From positions 1 to 32,400 of the forward strand of contig JAANXH010000012.1 of the NCBI GenBank assembly GCA_018263355.1: a stretch of DNA of 32,400 bases. Reading direction: 5' to 3'. The notes beneath the pieces were generated by a model. That model searched no databases and had not been told where the DNA came from. It saw nothing but the letters and a program-made list of their open reading frames with translations. Numbering within the stretch: position 1 is the stretch's first letter; every line of letters starts with the position of its first letter. This DNA comes from Candidatus Woesearchaeota archaeon. Its GTDB lineage: Archaea; Nanobdellota; Nanobdellia; Woesearchaeales; JAGVZT01. Both the position numbers and the translations under genes were made by a program. Shown here one piece after another: positions 9,751-16,673 of the stretch.

Positions 9751-10558
9751 AAAAATGAATTTTCTTACCCACCCAATAGGACGCGCGCAAGTTTTCCTGA
9801 CGGAAAACAGATAGTCTGCTATCGCAGAAAATAATATAAACTTACTTAATTTCATTATGAATATGTCTACTGAAAAAGCAGAAAGTGTTAGGGAAACGGA
9901 GAAAGCTCCGCCAATCTACCAGGTTTATATCAAAAAAGAGAAAGAATGGATTGAAAGAAAAATAACACACACAAAATCCTTAATTGATGTTGGTTGTGGT
10001 GAAGGTAGAGCAACAGCGTTTCTCTCCCCTTTAACTGATAAATATGTTGGGATAGATTTAAATTCAAAAGCAATATCCAAAGCAAAAAAATTAGAAAACA
10101 ACAAAATAGCTTTCAAAGTTGTTGATGTTACAAAAATGTCTGAGATTTTTCCAGAAAACGCTTTTGAAACAAGTATGTGTCTTTGGAATACTATAGGAAA
10201 TATTGAAAAAGACAATAAAGCGATCGAGGAAATGTATAAAATCACATCTGAAAAATGTTTTATAACAACCTTGAAAAGAGGAAATCTAAAAGAGAGAACG
10301 AACTATTATAACTCCTATGGTGTAAAATTTGAAGTGGATGAAGAAAATGAAATATTCTATTCAGATGCTTGGGGAATTTCTAGATCATATGATAAAGAAG
10401 AGTTCAAAAAAATGTGTGAAGCAGTGGGCTTCAAAGTTGTTGAAATAGTTGATTTGGGAAAAATTGCTTTTGGTATTGAACTAAAGAAATAATCTTCTTT
10501 TAGAAAAAGAAGCAAAAGCGCGCGTCAAATTTAATACCCACCCAGAAAATTCATTTTT
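9751..10558. repeat. nested inverted repeat pair bracketing the cassette 5 ORF
   Basis: AAAAATGAATTTTCT (9751-9765)/AGAAAATTCATTTTT (10544-10558) and GACGCGCGC (9780-9788)/GCGCGCGTC (10518-10526); ACCCACCCA lies between them in direct orientation on both sides. Confidence 0.85.
9857..10492 (+). CDS. cassette ORF: class I SAM-dependent methyltransferase
   Basis: LIDVGCGEGRATAFLSPLTDKYVGIDLNSKAI motif I. Confidence 0.85.
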   Translation: MNMSTEKAESVRETEKAPPIYQVYIKKEKEWIERKITHTKSLIDVGCGEGRATAFLSPLTDKYVGIDLNSKAISKAKKLENNKIAFKVVDVTKMSEIFPENAFETSMCLWNTIGNIEKDNKAIEEMYKITSEKCFITTLKRGNLKERTNYYNSYGVKFEVDEENEIFYSDAWGISRSYDKEEFKKMCEAVGFKVVEIVDLGKIAFGIELKK

Positions 10559-10615
10559 ACTCTCTCCGCTATGCTCCGAGCCACGCCTTGCAGGCTCTCG
10601 GCTTCGCCTCGGGTC

Positions 10616-10637
10616 TATTAACAGCGCGATGTTATAC
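10616..10637 (+). repeat. attC-like site F (short/collapsed)
   Basis: TATTAAC-AGCGCGAT-GTTATAC followed by GCAATTTT. Confidence 0.45.
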
Positions 10638-10642
10638 GCAAT

Positions 10643-11316
10643 TTTTGGGCTCGGCGACTTAGAAAAATCTATTAGCTCTTTTGAATAACTTTAACATTTT
10701 TAACTTCAGGATCTACTGTTCGCCTACCATCACCATGGTTTATCGGTTCATAACCAAATGGAGAATAAAGTAAACAGTCTCTTCTCCAAAGACAAGGATC
10801 ATGTGTAAATTTGATAGGTGGATAATATCCTCCCCTATCACCTGCAGAATCTGTTCTATTTCTTTGAAATTGGTCTTTAGAAACTGCTATTTCCACCATA
10901 TCTCCTACATTTATCTGATCGGCCAATTCACTTAATTTTTTCGATGCTTCTTTGTACCTCTCTACTAAGTGATCTTTTGGCACATCATCATAGTATGATG
11001 TATGAAGACCTAAACCAAAGATTAAATGAGTTATCCCCCTATAACTATCTCTTACAGAATCATCCAAAGTTATACTACAATCTATACCTTCATAATCATA
11101 CAATTCTCCTTGATAAGAATGGTCTCCTGTAGGATCCCCCACAAATCTACATCTATTTCTGATTTTGGATTTACTCCTTATTGTAGCAGTAACCTTTTCT
11201 AAGTCTTCATTATCATTTTTTTGTGTCATAAGTATGGGTATAACTCCAAACTATTTAAACTTTTCTATATATTTACTACTTCTAAATTAATATAGATGAG
11301 TCGCCTTCGCCCCAAA
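10643..11316. repeat. imperfect inverted repeat pair bracketing the cassette 6 ORF
   Basis: TTTTGGGCTCGGCGACT (about 10643-10659) vs AGTCGCCTTCGCCCCAAAA (about 11298-11316). Confidence 0.65.
10672..11229 (-). CDS. cassette ORF: conserved-looking protein of unknown function
   Basis: 185 aa ORF with TATA-like element (TTTAAATAG) upstream on the minus strand. Confidence 0.65.
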   Translation of the reverse strand: MTQKNDNEDLEKVTATIRSKSKIRNRCRFVGDPTGDHSYQGELYDYEGIDCSITLDDSVRDSYRGITHLIFGLGLHTSYYDDVPKDHLVERYKEASKKLSELADQINVGDMVEIAVSKDQFQRNRTDSAGDRGGYYPPIKFTHDPCLWRRDCLLYSPFGYEPINHGDGRRTVDPEVKNVKVIQKS

Positions 11317-11374
11317 ACTTCTTCGGAATACTTCGCATTCCTCGACCACGTTGCACTTTCGCTTCGCTCAGGGC

Positions 11375-11400
11375 GTTGAACACGCATGCGAATGTTCAAT
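11375..11400 (+). repeat. attC-like site G (short/collapsed)
   Basis: GTTGAAC-ACGCATGCGAAT-GTTCAAT; extended palindrome TTGAACA/TGTTCAA around CGCATGCG. Confidence 0.45.
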
Positions 11401-11412
11401 TCGGGCAGGCAA

Positions 11413-11423
11413 AATTTATAAAT
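11413..11423 (+). promoter_or_regulatory. possible archaeal TATA box for the cassette 7 ORF
   Basis: AATTTATAAAT about 25 bp upstream of the ATG at 11445. Confidence 0.45.
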
Positions 11424-11444
11424 ATTTTCAAACAATCTTAAATT

Positions 11445-12083
11445 ATGAGCATTATTAAAAAAGATTATGATAAGAATTATTTTGAAAACGCTTTCTATAA
11501 AGAGAAGCCCGAATCTCAAAGAAATAGAAACCGTATCAGAGAACTAATTAGACATAAGAAACGCGGTAAATTATTAGAGGTTGGATGTGGGGAAGGAAAT
11601 TTTCTTAAGGAAGCCGAAAAATACTTTGATATTGAAGGAGTTGAATTCTCTAAATATGCCACAAACAAGGCAAAGAGAATATTGGGAGATAATGTTAGCA
11701 GAGGAAATATTGAAAACATCTCGTTGCAACCAGCTTATTATGATGTGATTATGGTATTTAATTTACTGGAACATCTAGGGGAACCAATGAAAACTATTAA
11801 GAAATTATTCGATGCCCTTAAAGAGGGAGGTATTCTAATAGGATCTGTTCCGAATAATTTTGGAATTATTGGAGGATTGGCGACAGCGCTTTCAAATATA
11901 ATTGACAAGACCCACTGCTCAACCTATTCTCCTAGTATTTGGCATGAATATTTTACAGAAAGTGGTTTTAATGAAGTACAATTTTTTGGCGAGATTACCA
12001 TCGGAAGAAACAGGAGTTTTTATGTGAAAAATATATTTTGGAAATTCATATCGTTTAATTTGATTTTTGTTTGTAAGAAATAA
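11445..12083 (+). CDS. cassette ORF: class I SAM-dependent methyltransferase
   Basis: LLEVGCGEGNFLKEAEKYFDIEGVEFSKYA; FNLLEHLGEP. Confidence 0.85.
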   Translation: MSIIKKDYDKNYFENAFYKEKPESQRNRNRIRELIRHKKRGKLLEVGCGEGNFLKEAEKYFDIEGVEFSKYATNKAKRILGDNVSRGNIENISLQPAYYDVIMVFNLLEHLGEPMKTIKKLFDALKEGGILIGSVPNNFGIIGGLATALSNIIDKTHCSTYSPSIWHEYFTESGFNEVQFFGEITIGRNRSFYVKNIFWKFISFNLIFVCKK

Positions 12084-12148
12084 TTTTGCCTGCCTGAACT
12101 CTGAAATTTCCCTTCGGGACGTTGCACTAAATTTCAGCCCTTCGGGGA

Positions 12149-12173
12149 ATATAACAGTGCGCAAACGTTATAC
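12149..12173 (+). repeat. attC-like site H (short/collapsed)
   Basis: ATATAAC-AGTGCGCAAAC-GTTATAC followed by GCAATT; TGCGCA core. Confidence 0.5.
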
Positions 12174-12422
12174 GCAATTAAATTTTCACTAGTCTAAATC
12201 TCATTCTTTTTTTAAAAATGCTCAGAAAATCTTGTTTTCTGGCACCCTAAAAATTTTTGATTTTTATGGAAGAAGCAAAAGAGGGGGAGTCCAGGTGCTA
12301 CGCACACGCTCAAAAATGGAACATTTTTGGCGTCCTAAAAATCTATGATTTTTATGATATTGCCTTTTACTTGGTAAAAGAAATTTATGATAAGATTTAT
12401 TAATAAAGTACTATCACTATAA

Positions 12423-12986
12423 ATGATGATGAATAAACTATTGCTTTTAACTACACTATTGATTTTATTTATTATGCCTGTTTCTGTCTTAGCACTTCCT
12501 AATTCAGATACAAGTAAAAGTGGTGATGTTTGCGAAAGAGAACATAGTTTTAATTATAACTATAATTTTAATTATGATAAAGAATTAGAAATTAACAAAG
12601 AATATCAATTAGAATTATCTTTTTCAATTAGTGGCTCAAAAATAACAAGAAATCCTTATAAAGTAAGCATTGAATTAGAGCCAAACGGATTTGAATTAAG
12701 TCAAAATAGTATTTCACTTTCACAAGGAAATAAAATAATTGGCATAACTCCTATTAAAAAGGACGCTTCAATAATTGTAAATACAAAATTAGTTTTAGAT
12801 GGGGATGCTAGTCAACATAGAGGATATAAAGCTACATATAAAGATAAATTTACATTAGATCAATTTTTTATTTATGAACCAAAAACAAAATCAAAAAATA
12901 CAAAATCCAATAATTTATCAATTGTTCCTTTTCAAACATATCATATCCAATATCTAAGAATAAATAAATCTTTTCAAACTAGTTAA
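12423..12986 (+). CDS. cassette ORF: secreted protein, unknown function
   Basis: 187 aa with N-terminal signal-like sequence. Confidence 0.6.
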   Translation: MMMNKLLLLTTLLILFIMPVSVLALPNSDTSKSGDVCEREHSFNYNYNFNYDKELEINKEYQLELSFSISGSKITRNPYKVSIELEPNGFELSQNSISLSQGNKIIGITPIKKDASIIVNTKLVLDGDASQHRGYKATYKDKFTLDQFFIYEPKTKSKNTKSNNLSIVPFQTYHIQYLRINKSFQTS

Positions 12987-13016
12987 TTTTTTAAATAATT
13001 AGAAGATATATATCAC

Positions 13017-14072
13017 ATGGAAAAATCAACTAAAAATAAGGTATTAAAGGTTTTCTTGGCCTTGATATTAATTATAATTATGATTTTAGTAATATGTTGT
13101 GGAAGGCGTGATAAAAAAATAAATGAGCCTAATGAACCCCCACTAAAGCCTCCAGAACCGCCAAAACATAAAGAAGAACCAATAAAAGATTTTGGAGAAC
13201 CTTTAACAGAATTAAGTTCAGGAACCCACCAGTTATCTATTAAAATGCAGGATAATAAAAACACATTTCAAGAAGGAATACAAGTTGAAAGGCATTACTT
13301 AGTTCATTTGCCTACAGGATTTAATCCAAATAATAATTATGATTTAGTAGTATTTTTTCATGGAACAACAGGAACATCTCAAAAATCATTACAGGATACA
13401 GAATTTGATGATTTAGCAAACCAAGAGAATTTTATTATGGTATTTCCACAGGGAATGGGAACTTCAAATAATATTAATGAAGTATTTACTGGGGATAATA
13501 TACAAAAGAACACATGCTGGAACATAAGACCTGATGCAGAGCCAGATAATAGATGCTATGCAAGTTCAAGAAAACCAGATGACGATAAATTCATAAATGG
13601 AATAATAACTAAATTTAATAATGAATTAAATATAAACAAGTTATTTGTATCTGGATTTTCTAATGGTTGTGGCATGGCTCAGCATATAGGATTAACAAGA
13701 ATAGATATTAATGCAATCGGAATTGGTGGATGTTCAGTTCCAGGACAGGATTTCTTAGATAGAAGAAAATCAATACCAGTATTAAGGTTTCATGCCACAG
13801 ATGACCCTGTATCAGAATATATGTCTATTAATGAAGAACTTCCTCAAGGCATAGTACCAACAGCTGAATTAGCAATTGATGGATATGCAGATTTAAATGA
13901 TTGCTCTAAACCAGCAGATAAAGAAGAATTAAACATAGGTAATTTTGAGATAGAACATTGGACTTATCCTAACTGTAAAGAAGATACAGAATTTTATAAG
14001 ATTGAAGGTGGAAGTCATATATGGTATTCTGCTATAACACCAATTGTATGGGATTTTTTTGAGAAGAATTAA
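13017..14072 (+). CDS. cassette ORF: PHB-depolymerase/feruloyl-esterase-like alpha/beta hydrolase, membrane-anchored
   Basis: VVFFHGTTGTSQ, CWNIRPDAEPDNRC, nucleophile elbow GFSNG, HATDDPVSEY, GGSHIW. Confidence 0.85.
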   Translation: MEKSTKNKVLKVFLALILIIIMILVICCGRRDKKINEPNEPPLKPPEPPKHKEEPIKDFGEPLTELSSGTHQLSIKMQDNKNTFQEGIQVERHYLVHLPTGFNPNNNYDLVVFFHGTTGTSQKSLQDTEFDDLANQENFIMVFPQGMGTSNNINEVFTGDNIQKNTCWNIRPDAEPDNRCYASSRKPDDDKFINGIITKFNNELNINKLFVSGFSNGCGMAQHIGLTRIDINAIGIGGCSVPGQDFLDRRKSIPVLRFHATDDPVSEYMSINEELPQGIVPTAELAIDGYADLNDCSKPADKEELNIGNFEIEHWTYPNCKEDTEFYKIEGGSHIWYSAITPIVWDFFEKN

Positions 14073-14169
14073 AAAATAAACAATATTTAAAAGTACCTAA
14101 ATCTCTTTTTTATTATGGAGAATATAATTGTATTTGTAGCACATAGTCAACACTCTCTGGGATAAATAT

Positions 14170-14403
14170 ATGTGGGAATTGAGTTTAAAAGAAATATTTT
14201 GGTTCGATTTTTCATCAAAAATTAATATCCTATTATCCTTAGGAGTATTAGCTTTTTATTTATTAATTATAATAATATTTACATCAATCACTCCAAAAAT
14301 AATTCAAAAAATAAAATTTAAAAGATGGAAAAAATTCATCTATTATTATATATTTCATTTATTCTCGTTATTATTCATAGTCTTTTTTTGGGAAGTGATT
14401 TGA
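14170..14403 (+). CDS. small membrane protein (possibly frameshifted with the next ORF)
   Basis: 77 aa hydrophobic ORF overlapping 14325..14528 in another frame. Confidence 0.35.
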   Translation: MWELSLKEIFWFDFSSKINILLSLGVLAFYLLIIIIFTSITPKIIQKIKFKRWKKFIYYYIFHLFSLLFIVFFWEVI

Positions 14404-14528
14404 ATATTATACAAAATAATTCAATAATAACAATCTTATCGTTCGCAGTGTTTGCAGCATTTTCATTATTAACAATTTTATTTTTAATCATTCGTTTTTT
14501 AATTAAAATTAAAGGAGTAAAAAGATGA
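14325..14528 (+). CDS. small membrane protein (possible continuation of the preceding ORF)
   Basis: 67 aa hydrophobic ORF; 4-nt overlap with 14525..14869. Confidence 0.4.
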   Translation: MEKIHLLLYISFILVIIHSLFLGSDLNIIQNNSIITILSFAVFAAFSLLTILFLIIRFLIKIKGVKR

Positions 14529-14869
14529 TAATTTGGGGAATAATTCATATAGTACTTTCTTTAATTGCATATATAGGTTACATATTTGTAACTATAAAGT
14601 CATTTACTAAAAAAAATTACTTGATTTTATCGATTTCAAATATATTATATTTTATTGGATTTTTATCAGGAATGATTTGGGCAAAATTAGAATGGGGATT
14701 TTATTTAAATATGGATATAAAAACTATTCTATCAATAGCATTGTTTATACCTTTTTTTATTGAAAACATATCAAAAACTAAAAAAAATTATTGGCTACTA
14801 TTGGGAACTTTGATATTAGTTCTTAATTATATATTACCGTTAATCATTGGCACTTTACATTCCCATTGA
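14525..14869 (+). CDS. multi-pass membrane protein, unknown function
   Basis: 114 aa, several hydrophobic segments. Confidence 0.55.
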   Translation: MIIWGIIHIVLSLIAYIGYIFVTIKSFTKKNYLILSISNILYFIGFLSGMIWAKLEWGFYLNMDIKTILSIALFIPFFIENISKTKKNYWLLLGTLILVLNYILPLIIGTLHSH

Positions 14870-15016
14870 TTATAAAATAATAAAATCTGGACTCCCCCTC
14901 ATCCTACGGACATATAGTCTCCTACGGAGAAATTTATTATCGTGAAAATTTAACTCTTCGGTTTTCCTTCGCTTCGCTACGGAACGTTGCACTAAACCTT
15001 GGTCTCTTCGAGACGC

Positions 15017-15132
15017 GTATAACAGGGTTTAAAGGGTTCACTCACCTTGCAGGTTCGTTCTCCCAATTTTTTTATTCGAGGTCGCTACGCTCCACTCTGA
15101 ATAAAAAACTTCCCTTAAACCCGATGTTATTT
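15017..15132 (+). repeat. attC-like site I (long)
   Basis: GTATAAC (15017-15023), GGGTTTAA-A-GGG (15025-15036) pairing with CCCTTAAACCC (15112-15122) leaving one unpaired A, internal TTTTTTATTC/GAATAAAAAA hairpin, GTTATTT (15126-15132), then TCAAT. Confidence 0.7.
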
Positions 15133-15275
15133 TCAATCGTCGTGTAGATTTATTAAAGGGGGGGGTTTCCGCCTTTAGTCCTAACGGACATTTAGCCTTT
15201 TTCTACGAAAAAGAATTTATTGGGGGGATTTCCTAAGTCCTAACGGACAATTTGTCTTTTACTTCGTGAGAAATA

Positions 15276-15431
15276 TTATTTAATTGCATGTTTTGTAATT
15301 TCTATATTACAGCTATTATACTTTTTACACCATTCTTGGCATTTCTCAGCCCATCTTTTCTCTTTATATCTAAGTTTGCACTCTTCACAAATAAAATATT
15401 TTTTATTATTTTTGATTTCTTCTTTTACCAT
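15276..15431 (-). CDS. 51-aa Cys-rich protein of the type found next to merT/merP
   Basis: MVKEEIKNNKKYFICEECKLRYKEKRWAEKCQEWCKKYNSCNIEITKHAIK, read from the minus strand; below the ORF-track size cutoff. Confidence 0.7.
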   Translation of the reverse strand: MVKEEIKNNKKYFICEECKLRYKEKRWAEKCQEWCKKYNSCNIEITKHAIK

Positions 15432-15432
15432 T

Positions 15433-16035
15433 TTATTCACCCATTAATTCATCCTTGATTATTTCAGCAGAATATAAACTTGAAAAAGCTTCACTCTTTA
15501 TAATCTGTTTAGTGGATATTTTATTTGGTTTATAAATAACTTCTCCAGTTCCTTTTGAAAAACTAATCTCTGCTTTTGTAACCCCTTCTAATTGCTCTAA
15601 TTGATATTGTATTCCATATGCACAACCAGAACAAGTCATTCCATTTATTTTTAATGTGAGCTTATGATTCTCAGGAGAATTCACTGCAAATGTATTTGTT
15701 GAAATTCTAGTATAAACAGAGGGAGCAAGAATTGGGACAAAAACATAGAGCAACAATGCAAAAATTAAGATGTGTGTTACTATCGCTGTTCCTATAAAGA
15801 ATTGCTTATCTGTTCTGCAACAGGTTTTATTCTTTTTGAAAAACAAGATCAAAGAAGATACTAAAAAAACAATGCTTAATCCAATGAAATATGGTTTAAA
15901 CTGGACAATCTTTAATGCTGTTCCTATGCTTGCCAATCCCAAAATTATCAAAATCAATGGCAGGATACAACATAAAGAAGATAAAATTCCTGCTTTTATA
16001 CCTATACCTATTGCTTTGATATTTATTTTTCTCAT
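15433..16035 (-). CDS. mercuric transport-like MerT/MerP fusion (TM domain plus HMA domain)
   Basis: N-terminal TM region with LCCILPL; C-terminal HMA motif GMTCSGCAYGIQYQLEQLEGV. Confidence 0.8.
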   Translation of the reverse strand: MRKINIKAIGIGIKAGILSSLCCILPLILIILGLASIGTALKIVQFKPYFIGLSIVFLVSSLILFFKKNKTCCRTDKQFFIGTAIVTHILIFALLLYVFVPILAPSVYTRISTNTFAVNSPENHKLTLKINGMTCSGCAYGIQYQLEQLEGVTKAEISFSKGTGEVIYKPNKISTKQIIKSEAFSSLYSAEIIKDELMGE

Positions 16036-16046
16036 ACAAATTCCAA

Positions 16047-16286
16047 CTAAATATATTGTTTAAATTCTTCAGCAGATAATTTGCCCACATGCGCTATTTT
16101 TCCGTCTATGGCTATGCTTGGGACAGCCTTTACTCCATAACTCTTTGCTGGCTCACAACATTCTGTTCTTTCGCACTTCTGCTCAACAACTTTACAACCA
16201 CAATCTTTAGTCGCTTCCTTGACAGCGTTAATTGTATCCAGACAAAGCGGGCAACCTGCTGTAAATACTTCTATCTTATGTTTCAT
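16047..16286 (-). CDS. small thioredoxin/glutaredoxin-like protein
   Basis: IEVFTAGCPLCLDT; VKAVPSIAIDGK. Confidence 0.75.
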   Translation of the reverse strand: MKHKIEVFTAGCPLCLDTINAVKEATKDCGCKVVEQKCERTECCEPAKSYGVKAVPSIAIDGKIAHVGKLSAEEFKQYI

Positions 16287-16302
16287 TTTTTCACCTCCTG
16301 AC

Positions 16303-16635
16303 TTATTTTATTATTCCACATGATTTATTTTTCAAAATGCCGCAGCATTCTAACCTTTTGTTATATTTTTCAATATGTTTGTCTATGTTATTCAGAATAG
16401 GAATTATATATTTTTTATCAAGCGAGTAAATTTTGTTCTTGCCTTTCCATTTGGAAGATACAAAACCACACGCTTCCAGGCATTTTAAATTATGAGAAAC
16501 CCTGCTTTGTTCAAATTTTAGTTCTTTGCATATATCTGTAACGCTTTTTTGCCCTTTTCTCAATAATTTGATTATCTCAAATCTTGTGTTATTTGAAAAT
16601 GCCTTGAAAAACAAACGATATGGTAATTCTTTCAT
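16303..16635 (-). CDS. ArsR-family HTH regulator
   Basis: FKAFSNNTRFEIIKLLRKGQKSVTDICKELKFEQSRVSHNLKCL; Cys-rich C-terminus. Confidence 0.8.
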   Translation of the reverse strand: MKELPYRLFFKAFSNNTRFEIIKLLRKGQKSVTDICKELKFEQSRVSHNLKCLEACGFVSSKWKGKNKIYSLDKKYIIPILNNIDKHIEKYNKRLECCGILKNKSCGIIK

Positions 16636-16673
16636 ATGATAATATTATCATAACTAATATTTAAACTTTTCGG

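Larger units (their letters stand above)
11400..12098. repeat. inverted repeat pair bracketing the cassette 7 ORF
   Basis: TTCGGGCAGGCAAAATT (11400-11416) vs AATTTTGCCTGCCTGAA (12082-12098), 16/17 complementary. Confidence 0.8.
12281..14900. repeat. inverted repeat pair bracketing the cassette 8 ORF group
   Basis: GAGGGGGAGTCCAG (12281-12294) and CTGGACTCCCCCTC (14887-14900), perfect 14 bp. Confidence 0.85.

Noticed and set aside
9643-9855. 70-aa ORF 9643..9855(-)
   Set aside because: Overlaps attC-like site E and the inverted repeat; likely spurious.
11265-11519. 84-aa ORF 11265..11519(-)
   Set aside because: Crosses site G and the start of the methyltransferase gene; likely spurious.
5000-15300. 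CRISPR array
   Set aside because: The repeated TAACA/GTTA sites are irregularly spaced (0.2-3 kb) and flank ORFs; no short direct repeats with uniform spacers and no cas genes.
5100-15300. Intergenic C(UUCG)G/GCTTCGC-type hairpins as individual terminators
   Set aside because: Many small hairpins (e.g. CCTTCGG, GTCTCTTCGAGAC) exist, but archaeal termination cannot be assigned from them alone, so none is listed as a terminator.
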